64,000 nt of DNA from Litsea cubeba (taxonomy: Eukaryota; Streptophyta; Magnoliopsida; Laurales; Lauraceae). The notes under the pieces are model-generated. The model searched no databases. It was not told the origin of the DNA and saw nothing but the letters and a program-made list of their open reading frames with translations. Positions 23,047-34,104 of the stretch are shown here, piece by piece (positions within the stretch are counted from its first letter, which is position 1; each line of letters opens with the position of its first letter). The DNA is taken from positions 33,523,308 through 33,587,307 of the forward strand of contig CM022951.1 of NCBI GenBank assembly GCA_012931725.1, written 5' to 3'. A program made the position numbers and the translations under genes.

Positions 23047-23579
23047 TTTCGGGGGTTCCCCTCTTTCCTTTCTTGATTACAATTGTGGTTGAAGCCTTGA
23101 GTTCACTCTTGGTAAAAGCGAGAGAGTTGGGGGTGATTGAAGGCTTTGATATGGGGTGGAGTGGAGAGGCAATCACTCATCTACAATTTGCAGATGGTGC
23201 TATTCTTTTTAGTTTCTCCAGGAGGGAAGAAATTTTAGCTCTAAGGAAAATTCTTCGCTGCTTCCAGTTGGTATTTGGTTTGAAGATAAATATTTCTATG
23301 AGTGTGTTGGTGGGAGTAGGGTGTCTGGAGGAGACAACTCGGGTGTTGGCTAATATTATCAAGTGTAGGTCAGAGAGGCTTCCTATTGTTTATCTTGGGT
23401 TGCCTATTAGAGCTAAGCTAAGGTCCAAGGCTTTATGGGATCCAGTGATAGGTAATTTTAAGAGGAAGCTATCTTCATGGAAGAAGCAATATATGTCTTT
23501 CTATAGGAGAATCACTCTTAGTAAAGCTTGCTTATCCAATATTCCAAGTTTACTAACTTATGAATCTATGTTCTTGTAG
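23047..23579 (+). mobile_element. LINE (L1-type) reverse transcriptase fragment
   Basis: The plus-strand translation reads PFLITIVVEALSSLLVKARE, then GEAITHLQFADGAILFS, LRCFQLVFGLKINISMS, YLGLPI, SKALWDP and FKRKLSSWKK, the standard run of plant L1 reverse transcriptase from the palm to the thumb. The catalytic FADD box reads FADG: the second Asp is replaced. It is truncated at both ends (about 530 bp), starting near GVPLFPFL and ending near 23579. A non-functional relic. 22874-23046 before it shows no gene. Confidence 0.88.
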
Positions 23580-23689
23580 ATCAATCCCAAATGGTAAATT
23601 TTTATTTTTTTCCTTATTATTTTTTAATCCTTAGGATTTTTTTTAAATCTTTTAGATCAATCATACAAAAATATAGGACCTCTATGTAA

Positions 23690-24043
23690 TAAAGGGACCA
23701 ATACTCTACGATGCACGGATACTTCAAAATGGGCAACGTATCGTGTCGTATCGTATCCGATACTTCACTTTTTATGTGTAAAATCTGTATCCTTGCCATG
23801 TCCATGGCGTATTATCCATGCAGTGTCTGGGCATCATAGCCGCTACGCCCCCTATTTGAGTTGCTAATTAAAAAAACATTAAATTCTACCATTTTCCAAT
23901 ATTTTGGACTTTTGGATTTTGTAACCACATTTTCGGTTCACACCGCTATGCCACTACGTATCGCCGCAACTGCAATGTATCCACTACGTAGCATTTTGGC
24001 CTTTGGCTGCTACACCCATCGCTACCGTAATTTTGATCCTTGG
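23690..24043. mobile_element. Right-end fragment of a hAT element related to 8567-10503
   Basis: The right border (minus strand CAAGGATCAAAATTACGG) matches the terminal repeat of the hAT element at 8567. The sequence before it shares the CCGCTACGCC blocks and the AT-rich spacer found at 10.33-10.50 kb. A matching left end and an 8-bp target duplication were not found, so the left border is approximate. 24044-24499 holds no further feature that I can support; it ends in the polypyrimidine tract before the GAR synthetase exon. Confidence 0.55.
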
Positions 24044-24499
24044 CTGGAACTACTTAGTAGCTTTCCTAGTCAAGTTGTATGGTATGTATTGGTGAGTGTG
24101 GGGCGGAACTTTCCCTCACCTCCCCCAAAATAAAAATAGATAATAAAGAAAAATTATTGTTTACAATGTGGTCCCTCCAAGGCAAACTTCCTAGTACCGC
24201 TACTGGTACCTCAAGGTGCTCTAATTTTTTTTTCTATTTTTTTACCCAAAATCATTATCTCTACAAATGTAATCAGCGAAAAAGAAAATTTTTAGTTACT
24301 GTGCCATTAATGAATTTTTAATTTTTAATTCTTATTCATTATGATTCAGCAGATCTAGTATTAAGCACAGGTGTAGGCATGCTTTATGGAAAATTTGGAT
24401 AATTTGATGTCATTTTGTTACTTGAATGTTCTTTCATTTGATTATCTGCTTCTGTATGGGGAAGAAAAGATCCATCTCAGTTCTCTTTTACATCTTTAG

Positions 24500-24873
24500 G
24501 AGAGAGGGTGGTGGCATTGGTCATTGGTAGTGGAGGAAGGGAGCATGCCCTTTGCTATGCCTTGCAGCGATCCGTGTCTTGTGATGCAGTTTTCTGTGCT
24601 CCGGGCAATGCTGGGATTTCTAGTTCAGGAACTGCCACTTGTATTTCGGACCTTGACGTCTCCAACAGCTCGGCCGTAATCTCATTTTGTAGGCAATGGG
24701 GCGTTGGACTTGTTGTGGTGGGTCCGGAGGCTCCTTTGGTTGGTGGTTTGGCAAATGACCTTGTCAAGGTTGGGATCCCAACTTTTGGCCCATCATCAGA
24801 GGCTGCAGCACTGGAGTGTTCAAAGGATTTTATGAAAAAGTTGTGCGACAAATACAGAATTCCCACTGCAAAG
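24500..24873 (+). CDS. PUR2: GAR synthetase (phosphoribosylamine-glycine ligase), N-terminal exon
   Basis: The exon encodes ERVVALVIGSGGREHALCYA, then APGNAGISSSGTAT, VGLVVVGPEAPLVGGLANDL and FGPSSEAAALECSKDFMK, ending YRIPTAK. This is the N-terminal (Rossmann-like) domain of GAR synthetase, bacterial PurD and plant PUR2, which joins glycine to phosphoribosylamine with ATP in step 2 of purine synthesis; plants do this in plastids and mitochondria. GREHAL and PGNAG are family hallmarks. Acceptor CTTTAG/GA and donor AAG/GTACTT frame it cleanly, and no internal stop occurs. The ATP-grasp exons are not found downstream in the window; they may lie behind long transposon-filled introns or be lost. 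A cautious call is an intact exon of a gene of unknown integrity. Confidence 0.9.
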
Positions 24874-25251
24874 GTACTTTCTTATTTAATTTATAGGTTT
24901 TTCTCTTATCCTCTTTAGAACTCAACATTTTAGTAAATGCTCACTGTGAGTTCCCAAGGTTTATTACCTCGGATGTTGTTTGATATAAAGTGATTTCTGT
25001 GAAGATCTCTATGGATAAGGTTTGCATAATATATGGGCTATATGTTGTAGTACCAGTTTGTCCATAGCATCAATCAAACTCGTTTCTCATCATTTCTTGT
25101 TATTGCTTTCAACTAATGAACTTACTATTATTTTTGGATGCTTCATATACTTGGATTAGTCTTCTTTTAGAATTTTGAAAGTCGCATGCCTGTATATACT
25201 AGTTGTAAATTTTTTTCTCTAATTTTTCCTTCCATGTTACATGGTTGCTTT

Positions 25252-25545
25252 GAGGGATCCATTAGTGATCTTTCAATACAAAATATGATTTCTCACTTTT
25301 GGATTCAAACTTGAGAAGCTTTGGTTTCTTTCCTCTTAGAATAAAAGATCGCAGAAATGCTGAACTTGCATTGGGATTGGGGGAGGCCATTTACTCTCTT
25401 TGACGGATCCATTTGTGATCTTTCAAAAAAAAAAAAACCTTTTCTTTCACTTTTGGGTTCGCATTCTAGAAATGCTGGTTCTTTCCCTTTCGGATAAAAG
25501 CTCGCAGAAATGTTTGAGCTTACGTTTGGATTGGAGGACCATTTG
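25252..25545. repeat. Two-copy tandem repeat, period about 150 bp
   Basis: GGATCCATTAGTGATCTTTCAA (copy 1, near 25255) recurs as GGATCCATTTGTGATCTTTCAA (copy 2, near 25405). Each is followed by a T-rich block, CACTTTTGG(A/G)TTC, and (A/G)ATAAAAG(A/C)TCGCAGAAATG. The units are clearly diverged. Confidence 0.7.
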
Positions 25546-25611
25546 CTCTCTTTGGTGAATTCAATCTTGACATTGCAAAAAAAGACTCCCTCCATGGATG
25601 CAATCTTAAAC

Positions 25612-25760
25612 ATTTGTGCCTAGCAGTGCTGGTACACCGTTTCGGGTCTACTGTATTCGCGACCGACACACTTGTTTCCTCCAATATTTGTGCCTAACGG
25701 TGCTAGTATGCCCATTTGGATTTACTGTGTTCGCGACCGACACATTTGTATCTTCAACCT
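25612..25760. repeat. Two-copy tandem repeat, period 74 bp
   Basis: ATTTGTGCCTAGCAGTGCT at 25612 and ATTTGTGCCTAACGGTGCT at 25686, both ending in TATTCGCGACCGACACA or TGTTCGCGACCGACACA. About 80 percent identical by eye. Confidence 0.75.
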
Positions 25761-27497
25761 TGCATTCATCTTACCTTGAGTGAGCCTTGCTCCTCGATAA
25801 TTTGAGCCTTGCTCCTCGGTAATTTGGATTAAGACATACAATTGTTTCTAGCAGTTACGGGTATGCTCACTCTGAGCCTCCCACACCTGCAACCAGAACA
25901 ATTATACCTTCTATGGCTTTCTGCCTTCTTCATCTTGCTTGAGTTGGACCATGTCCTCTAAAGTGATTTGAGAAGACAGAATCATAGTTTCCCATTTATA
26001 ATCATCATATTCTTGTGATTACTAATTGATGTGATTTTATTTTAGAATTTTTCGAAACTAACATGGCAGCTTCATTGACCATCACTTTCGACAAGAACAA
26101 GTAGCAGCTCATGCTTCAAGAGAAGCAAGATGCATGCGCCAACAAGCGCCTTGCCAGCTGCCAAAGTGTCATCTCCTTCGGCAACTCTTCAAACACCGGG
26201 TCGACTGCTACTCTCCGGAACATTGTCTTTTAAATGCTGGGACCATTCCCACTTCCAGGAGAAGAAACTACACTTGCCAAAAAGCAAAGAGTCGCCTCTG
26301 TACATGTCACTTCCATGACACCAAAGGCAAACATCTAAACCTCGTGGCACTCCCCCAAAGTTTCACTCTGCCAGAAACCAGGTCTATTCCAAGACTTGGT
26401 CCCCGAAGCCTTCACCAAAACAAAGGAGGTTTCAAAAATCTGTAAGGCCAACAAAGTTGGTGTCACACCCCCAGACCGAGACCGAGCCAACCAAGTCCCT
26501 AACCTAGAGCCGCGGCGCAGCGGGCCAGAAAATTTCACCCACTTGCGTTGGTTTCCCACAGGTTTCCGCGATGAGGATTCACAAGATCCATAACCAATTA
26601 ATCACATAAGAACGAATAGATGTGCGGAAGCATGTGGCAAACATAAATCGAAGTCCAAAGTATGATAAATATGTACAAAACACATGTCAAAGGAGAAATA
26701 TTCATAAGCAAGCCTGTCACGCCCCCGGACCAAGACCTAACAAAACATGTCCCTAATCTTGGGCCGCAGCGCGGCAAGCCGAAAAATTCCGCCCACACAC
26801 GCTGGTTTCCCATAGGTTTCTGCGATGAGGATCCTCAAAATCGATCCATCACGATACAAAATTTCATTCATGACGTACAAACTTCATGGAAGCAATGTAG
26901 CAAACATTTAATTCAGTCAAGTAAATAAAACAGATAATCAATCCTTTGCATCAAAATGAGAAATATATCATTAGCCAGCCCAAGTTAATTCAAGTTCAAT
27001 ACAATGCCAAAAGTTAGTTAAGATTTACAATTTCGCAACAAAAAGCCAACAAAGGCTATAACAAGTTCTCAAAATGAACATCTATCCCAAAAAGTGATTC
27101 GTCTCATAACCCAACCCTACGTCTAGACGACATCTTTGGGTTGCCACTTTTGTCCAACTGGCGGCTCACCCGTTCCTCCTTCCGCTTCGCCTCAAAGGGA
27201 GCGGGGTCGATATCTGGCACCAAACAATAAAATATCAGACAAGACGGTCTGGCAAGTAAATAAACAGATAATCGAATGATAGGAATTTATAAAACAATAT
27301 AAAATAATTCCAAATGCATTTAAAGTTCTAAACATAAATAGTGATGAAGTAAAAGAACAATCTCTGAAACACTAATAATTTCAAGGAATATAATAAATCA
27401 AATAAATCAATGACAATCGAGCAAAAACAACGGCAATCGAATAAAACAATGACATTCGAATAAATCAATGGCAATCCACATTTGCTATATTCTCCTA

Positions 27498-27615
27498 TTA
27501 CCGAAGTAACAAGAGCACTCAATCAATAACGCACCTTATTACTAAAGTAACAAGAGTACTCAATAAATAACGTACTTTATCACCGAAGTAACAAAAGTAC
27601 TCGATTAATTACCGA
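27498..27615. repeat. 42-bp minisatellite, three copies
   Basis: ACCGAAGTAACAAGAGCACTCAATCAATAACGC-type units start near 27498, 27540 and 27582, the last one partial, with a few substitutions each. Just before it, 27.40-27.48 kb shows short AATCGAATAAAACAATGAC-like units of about 22 bp. Confidence 0.75.
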
Positions 27616-28285
27616 ACCATAATAAATGGACGGAACGATCTACCGTAGCCATGGCCGGAGCAAACAATGGTGGTCCAAACTACAGTTGGCAATAGTTTTT
27701 AAGGATCCCAAGTCGAGTGATCAGCCCAACAAGGAACCCAAGCTTAGTGGTGCCGATCAAAATTCTAAATCAATACGATCAAATTATTTCGATACATTTT
27801 CATCGATAAAAGTAACTACTATGAACAATTTACAAACGGACAATATCAAACAGTCAAATGAGTAGTTTTACCGATGTTTTCAAACGTGGCGAACCACTCA
27901 ATCCATTTCAAATTAATTTATAAAAGAAAACATATAAACTTTATAACTTGGAATGAAATAGTGCATAATGGTTCAATGGCTTACCAAGGGTCGCCTCGAT
28001 ACACACTTAGTCTCCTAATGTCGGTAATAAATGAGGGGATTTGGTACCACTGAAGATCTCCGACAAATTAAGGATATAAAGTGTATATTAGGACTTGAAT
28101 AATCTCCCGGGTAATTTCTATCATCAAACAATTCCATCATTTTCCCATTTAAATCTCATGATTCAAAATAATTCTGTTTAATATATTCATTCCGGACTTC
28201 CATCCGTCGATTGGGTGCTCAACGGGCTTCAAACAAGGAGAAAAGGGGTTGGAAAAAGGCTGGAAGCGGCCTGGGCTAGACTGGG

Positions 28286-28352
28286 GCCCGCTCGAGCGGA
28301 CTGGGCTACTGCCTTGGTCAGCTCGAGCGGCCCGAGGCCCGCTCGAGAGGGC
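28286..28352. promoter_or_regulatory. CTCGAG palindrome cluster in the inner LTR
   Basis: CCGCTCGAGCGG (near 28290), AGCTCGAGCGG (near 28320) and CCGCTCGAGAGG (near 28340) in a GC-rich island. It is the counterpart of the cluster at 12348-12436. Confidence 0.45.
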
Positions 28353-30079
28353 TGGCTCCATTTAAGTGCAAAATTTGCACTTTTTTGTGCATCCTTTCGA
28401 TTCGTTTTCCACTTGTCTCTTCCACAATCATTCACATACATTTTGGGCTTCTCCTTGCCACAACAAGCACCATTCAAACATCCACACACTAATTCTTCCA
28501 TCTTTCCAAACAAAAATTGATATAAACAAAGCATTTCCATTCACCAAAAAACACTAACATTTGAAATGTACAGAACTAATTCAAGAAGATTCATTGCCAA
28601 AGAATTTCAGATTGTTGAAAAAACACTTAGAAAAATGTGGATATCAACAAATCATTTAAACATTCTAAGAATTAGTCCATAAATTGAAAGAAGAAAACAA
28701 CATAAAAGAGAGAGAGTAGAGATTCAGAAATTTTAAGAAATGAAACCACTAATCACTACAAATAGCATGCAAACATATTATCTGAATAATCACTTGCCCT
28801 GGCTAAGAAGAGAAACAAAAATACTCCAAAATGATCTCTCCACAGCCACGAGCTTCAATCTACAAAAACCCCCAAAAACCCCCATGAAAAACACCCTAAA
28901 AATCCAACATTTTGAAAATAAGGTAAGTTCTCCAAGAACCCCTTTGCATGTATGAAAAAGAGACTCTAAAAGGTCTAGAAAACCAAGATTTCAAGAAGGG
29001 AAGCCATTGCTAACCTTTTTACAGCTCTATTCAAGAAGAAAAGCTTGAAGAAGAGGGTTGTCCCAGCTCAAAATCCTTGAAAAAGGTATCTTTGGAATGC
29101 TTGAGAGATGAAGAAGAAGAGTGTGAGATCAAATCTTCATTTAGCACTCAAGAAGAAGTCATGCAAGATGAGAGAAGGTGGCTGGAACAAGAAAATGAAA
29201 CCCTCTTTTAGCCAAAAAGTTGCAGGAAAAGAATGAGGGAGAAGAAAGACCCAACTTGGGTTTTATTAAGTGGGAAGATGGGCCCCATGGGCCCTAAAGT
29301 TTCAAGTGGCTGGAACTATCACTCATGGGTCCCGGACAAGATCGACGAAGAAGATAAAATTGATCGTCAAAATATCTAGTTTCCAAAAAGTATACTTTTC
29401 CCATGTTTTGCAAATTTTGAAATTCATGCACACTTTTTCTCGAAAAACGCGATTTATGAGTTCCAAATTCAAATGGATAAAGCATGAAAGTTATTAAGAT
29501 CAATAAAATGAGTCAAAAGAAATAAGATTTGAAAATTTTCGAAATCTAGAATAATTTCCCCCAAGTTAACACGCGTCATAGCTCTCGAAAATCTCAAAGC
29601 TATTCAAAAGTCTAATCTAGCTTAAAAACTAAGCTAATCGTCCTCTAATCCCACTTAGAGACTAATCACAGTTAAAATATTAATTAATTATACTAAACCA
29701 GGATCGGGGTCTGACAAAACCCCAAAGTTAAGGTTTAAGTTTATAAATACCAAAAGTAAGTTAAAGTTATACAATTCCCAAAATAAAGCCAACAAAGGCT
29801 AAAGTATCAAGTTTTTCAAAAGATGGTGATGGTCAACCCCCAAAATATGATGCGAGCCTCATAACCCAACTCGATGTCTAGATGACATCGTCGGGCTGCC
29901 ACTCTCGTCCAATCGACAGCTCTATCGCCTCCTCCGCTCGCTCTGCCTCATGGGCAACTGGGTCAATATCTGGCATCAAATAATAAAACATCAGATACGA
30001 CGGCCTGGCAGGTGAATAAAGCAGATAAGGTACACAAGTATTTATCAACATTTGAAAGCTAAACATTAATAATGATGAG

Positions 30080-30489
30080 TTAAGAAGACAAAATACTAGT
30101 CAACCAATACATTGGTGTGGGAGCAAGAGCTTCCGAAAGGAGGTGAAAGCCCCCCTGAGAATGCCCCGGCGGGAGTTCGCCATATATGAGTAAGAATACA
30201 TACCAAAACAAGATACTACCCATATGAAAAGATGTTGTATCCAAGTGAAGTGGCTGATCATGAGAGCAATCTGAGAGTTGACAGCCCAAATGAGACAAGT
30301 ATACACAGTACCTCCAAGATGAGCAATATCTGCCACCTTTCCGTCGGCTTTGAAAGCAAAAGGTAATGAAAAGTAGACACTTAAAATAAAGATGGCAAAA
30401 GAAGAATACACCCCATTCATTATCCAACCAATGCTGCGCATCCAACTGAAGTAGATATTTCTTTGTCCTTGTTGATAAAGTGCTGGGAA
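30080..30489 (-). pseudogene. P4-ATPase last exon, frameshifted and truncated
   Basis: It begins after acceptor TTGAACAG with FPALYQQGQRNIYFSWMRSI, then GWIMNGVYSSF and membrane segments ending ISHFTWIQHLFIW. A one-base deletion near 30220 moves the continuation (FWYVFLLIYGELPPG, then LSEALAPTPMYWLTS) into another frame. The C-terminal part after this is missing: a stop at 30080-30082 lies at the junction with the LTR that ends near 30090. Confidence 0.85.
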
Positions 30490-31512
30490 CTGTTCAAATA
30501 AAAGTAATTCATAAAAAAAGTTGGCAGCACTTAATATTGTGAACTGACAAATCTAGAACATAATCATTAATAGAATCCCAAGTATCGGGAGGGCAACACC
30601 CGTAGCATATAATAAGACCCATCTCGAGTTGAATTCAAATGCTTGAGGTTTCCACATATGATGCATGGATGTTTATAACAGCCTTGCAAGCCCAACAGTA
30701 ATGTAAACGTGGGACCCCTATATCAATGATCCAGGAAAAGATCCTAGCCACTTGATTATTGATTCAACAGTTCAAGAATACAGCAATAGTCCAATATGAA
30801 GCCATAAGAACGTAAGAGCTAGATCTTCTAGTTTAGGAAAAATTGAGAATCCACCATCTATGGTGGGAGCAAAACACATCAATGATATAGACACAAAAAA
30901 CTTGGGCCCACCTGTAAGAAAAATGTATCTCTTCAAAGTTCAAATTATAAAGGTGACATCCTGGAGTCCCACATGGACTATAGAGAGGAAAGTGACTGAG
31001 ATTATATGTAGATATTACACCCTTACCATGAGTCCTTTTGTTGGGTTGAAGCCTACCAGAAATAAAACCGTGAGGTCCGTGGGCCAAAGTGGACAATATC
31101 AAATATGCGTGCGGAGTGGGGCGTTACAAATGGCATCAAAGATGACTCTCGACTAGTTCGAGTGTGGGTCCCTACCGTAGTCCCACATCGACTATAGAAA
31201 GGAAAGTGACTGTGATTATATGTAGAGCTTACACCCTTACCTTGCATGAGGCCTTACCAAATCGTGAGGCCCGTGGGCCAAAGCAGATAATATCATGCAT
31301 GCGTGTGGGGTGGGGTGTTACATTGACTTGATGAGTACTAAATGCTGAAGCCATTATTGATATTGTGTACTTTTTAATATTAAATGAAAGGGCTCCATCT
31401 ACATCTGCTTCTTATTTTCTATTAGCCAATCTTCACACCCTTGGATTCAGGAATAGATCATCCATTAGTGAGGGGTACTGTCCTTGGCAAACAAACAAAT
31501 GGAGTGAATGAT
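30490..31512. other. P4-ATPase intron with a locally duplicated repeat
   Basis: No exon seen. 30958-31133 and 31170-31321 are related direct copies, described in the next entry. The rest is AT-rich sequence without recognisable features. Confidence 0.5.
30958..31321. repeat. Two direct copies of a GC-richer repeat, about 210 bp apart
   Basis: Each copy has GTCCCACAT(G/C)GACTATAG, then AAAGTGACTG(A/T)GATTATATG, CCGTGGGCCAAAG and a GTGGGG(C/T)GTTACA end. Copy 2 lacks the middle part of copy 1. It looks like a common dispersed plant repeat, possibly LTR-derived; the class is not assigned. Confidence 0.6.
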
Positions 31513-31517
31513 CAAAT

Positions 31518-33090
31518 TGTTAGATTGTACGTAATCAATCTAGTGGATGATGTGAATAAATTCGTTTATTATCTTAATTGATTTATAATTTCATACTTCA
31601 TTCATGACATGAATGGGGCTTTATTTTATGATTGCACATGATTAATACAAAATGACAAGATTGTTCATTTGAGCCCCTAAATATATTAAATGTGATCCAT
31701 GTGTGTAAATAAGATTCACATGCAGGACACATAGATCACAACTCTTATACTTGAAGTTTGTTTCACAACCAGTAATGTAATTGGGCATCTCAACTGAAAA
31801 AGAATGTAGAACTGCAATTGCTATGATATAGTATGGTTTGTCTCGACCATCAGAGTGAAAGACTTGGATTGTTGTACTAGTACATTAGATGTACTAAAGG
31901 ACCATGAGTAGGACCTTATATTAAATATTGTCTCTAATCTAAGAAAGCTCTTATAATTCTCAAGCAATAGGTTCTCAATCCTAACAGAGTAATGGACTCA
32001 AGTTTTTTACTATACATTTACTTTAACTTACCAATGAGTGAGGCCAATTGTAGGTCAACACCTCGGTATCTTGGGTAGATGATAGTGGGACTGTGGGAAC
32101 ATTTATTCTCAAGACAAAATTTGTCCTCTAAAAGAGTAATATCCCCTTGTGCTGATTAATGGAATTTATCGTCGGTAAGTGTGCACCCGTCTTGATTAAG
32201 AGTTAATCGGATGGTATCGATGATCAGTACGATTAATTGGATCACAAGGATAATAAGAGGTGGATCTAATTTGCTTGAATAATTTAATTCCAATTGATCC
32301 ATGGATATAATTGATGGAGGGGCCCACTTGTAGTAATTGGAAAGTCTGAGGTCTTCTTGTATATATTCCTAGAAATAGAGTGCAATTGCATTTATTTAGT
32401 GGAGTTATTTTCAATTAACTGTGGATCTGAAACTTGCATGAGATGTGGAGGCAGAACTAAGGAATCCCTAGTGGTCCCCATGCTAACCCTAAGGAAGAGA
32501 GAGTTATATTCAAATTGGAACTCATAAGGAAATGAGGAGTATGACACATAAAAGAATTAGAAGTGAGACTTCTAAATGTAGCAGGAGAAGAATTTCTCAA
32601 AAATTATAAATAGGAGAGCTAGGGCTGGATGTCCCACACTCTTGCACGCCCAATTGAGGAGTCCAACCCCTCACTCTCTCCTTCTCTTTTCTCCTCTAGT
32701 TTCCCACTAGAGTGCCTAGGGTTTTCTTCTCAATTGAGATCCCACCATTCTCTTTGAGAAGTTCTCTACGAAAGGGTCATAGCATGGAGGAACACAAGGA
32801 CTAGGAGATCAAATCTGCAAAAGGATTTCGCTGAATCAAAACATCAACATCTCGATTTGAGCACAATCGAGCTCCTCAAGTATAGATTTATGACCAGTTA
32901 TTTTGGTAGATCTTATTGATTGTGAATGCTTATTTAGATCTGTGTTTTGTTGATAGTTCTTTGATCTTAATGCATGGGATAATGGTTTTAGATCTTGGGA
33001 TTGGGTTCTTGGCCTTTTGGGTGTTTGATCCCTGCATTAAGTGGGTCGAAGGTTTTGAAACCCATCTAGAAGGCCCACCTACTTCCAACA
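31518..33090 (+). mobile_element. Solo LTR in a P4-ATPase intron
   Basis: Perfect 5-bp target duplication CAAAT (31513-31517 and 33091-33095). Termini TGTTAGATTG...CTTCCAACA. A TATA-like box (AAATTATAAATAGGAG near 32598-32613) precedes a CT-rich leader, which supports plus orientation, opposite to the gene. No internal coding region. Length 1573 bp; a copia-type LTR by its ends. Confidence 0.9.
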
Positions 33091-33201
33091 CAAATGACAC
33101 GGTTTAATATCCATCACCCATGAATTAGGATATGACTTGATGCATTTGCAAGCAGCATGGAGACTCAAGCCATTGGGTACAAAGTTAAATAAATCTTTTA
33201 T

Positions 33202-33393
33202 CTGAAGGCATACATCGGATGAAACGTCCTGCTCAAAAACTCCCATGGATATAACTGGCAACGATGCCAGCATAACATTGAACAATACCATATACCAGCT
33301 ATCATACAGAAGGTCCTCGGAGAAACTTGAGTATAATTGGTAGTAAAACAGCGTAAGACCTAATGTTATGTTCTTGTATACAAAATATAGAAT
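33202..33393 (-). pseudogene. P4-ATPase exon, donor site lost
   Basis: 64 codons from ILYFVYKNITLGLTLFYYQ to GVFEQDVSSDVCLQ, covering membrane helices 5-6 and the loop with ASLPVISMGVFEQDV. Acceptor TGTGCAG/ATTC is good. The donor position after CTTCAG reads ATAAAA instead of GTAAAA. The next coding exon (FPALYQQG) lies 2.7 kb away, with a solo LTR between them. Confidence 0.87.
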
Positions 33394-33499
33394 CTGCACA
33401 AAAAGAAGTAATGGGCATCTCCATTATTAGAAACTCACGGGCACTACCTGGAAACATTATTAAGTGTGGCTTTCAGAAATTTAAAAGAACAAACTTCAT

Positions 33500-33598
33500 C
33501 ATCTTTGCAATTCTCTTGTAGCACCAATGCCCATGTACTATAAGTAGACGCTCCAAAAAGCGGAACTGCGGCAGTGAAAAGTCACTTGCCATGACTGC
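33500..33598 (-). pseudogene. P4-ATPase exon, donor site lost
   Basis: 33 codons: AVMASDFSLPQFRFLERLL, then IVHGHWCYKRIAKM, the segment leading into membrane helix 5. The acceptor CTTGCAG/GCAG is good. At the 3' border, homology ends after AAGATG, but the next bases are ATGAAG where GT is required, so normal splicing is not expected. Confidence 0.85.
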
Positions 33599-34104
33599 CT
33601 GCAAGTGGTGCCACCCAAAAAAGAATTTATTAACATTTTCCTTGAATGTGAAGGGACAATTCTAAAGAGGATGCAAAGTACTAAACAAATATAGCAAGTG
33701 TTATGGATTGATCATAGGAGTTAGCCATAAGTTTACTAAGTCACTTTACAATAGGACCATAATTATAAGGAGATTCTTAATAAAATTAATCACAATAGTA
33801 GAAAATACAAAAACATAACAACATAACACAGTTTGAATTTCACTTTTTTAATTTCAATTTCAATTTCACACAATTAGAGTTTATATTAATTAAACCGGAT
33901 CAACCAAAAAATACAACAAAGGTTCTAACCCTGACCCCCAATTTCCCGACACTGCTAAAGAGACCAGCTATACCTAAGTATAAAAGCATCTTGCAATGCA
34001 GTAGTGAAACAAGAGAAGAAACTTGATTCAAATGGCCACAACCTGAGCATGAACAAAAACCCCACAGCCCGGGCACAAGCCAAATGACCAAATTATAAAG
34101 ACAA
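33599..34104. other. P4-ATPase intron 3, part
   Basis: AT-rich intron sequence with no gene or repeat that I recognise, up to the MITE at 34105. Confidence 0.5.

Larger units (their letters stand above)
24874..26460. other. Intron-like stretch after the GAR synthetase exon, with local tandem repeats
   Basis: No further exon of GAR synthetase was found. Near 26062 an ATG-led stretch (MAASLTITFDKNK, then stop) and the broken frames up to 26445 look like a decayed gene or repeat fragment that I do not recognise. Otherwise it is AT-rich sequence. Confidence 0.4.
26715..29716 (-). mobile_element. Large solo LTR (inner), inserted in the same family
   Basis: It starts TGTCACGCCCCCGGACC and ends GGATCGGGGTCTGACA, so the termini are TGTCA/TGACA. 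The flanks are AAGCC (26710-26714) and AAACC (29717-29721), a 5-bp target duplication with one change. Length about 3.0 kb. The interior holds a minisatellite (27.5 kb) and a CTCGAG palindrome cluster (28.3 kb), but no transposon proteins. Confidence 0.75.
26461..30090 (-). mobile_element. Large LTR (outer), interrupted by a relative and truncated on the right
   Basis: It starts TGTCACACCCCCAGACC. The first 254 bp match the first part of the inner LTR, which starts at 26715. Its continuation resumes at 29717 (CCCAAAGTTAAGG ... AAAGCCAACAAAGGCTAAAG), parallel to 26.98-27.05 kb of the inner copy. It stops near 30090, where P4-ATPase coding sequence begins, so its other end is missing. No coding sequence. 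Confidence 0.65.

Noticed and set aside
26134..26445. Open frame of about 100 codons after the GAR synthetase exon
   Set aside because: No recognisable domain; neighbouring frames are equally open, and it runs into the LTR at 26461. Reported only as an unassigned stretch.
27498..27615. Regular repeats with short spacers, CRISPR-like at first sight
   Set aside because: Units are contiguous 42-bp minisatellites with shared, not unique, sequence between them, in plant LTR DNA.
33201..33500. U12-type AT-AC introns in the P4-ATPase
   Set aside because: The introns begin ATGAAG and ATAAAA, not ATATCC, and end in AG; loss of the GT donor explains it better.
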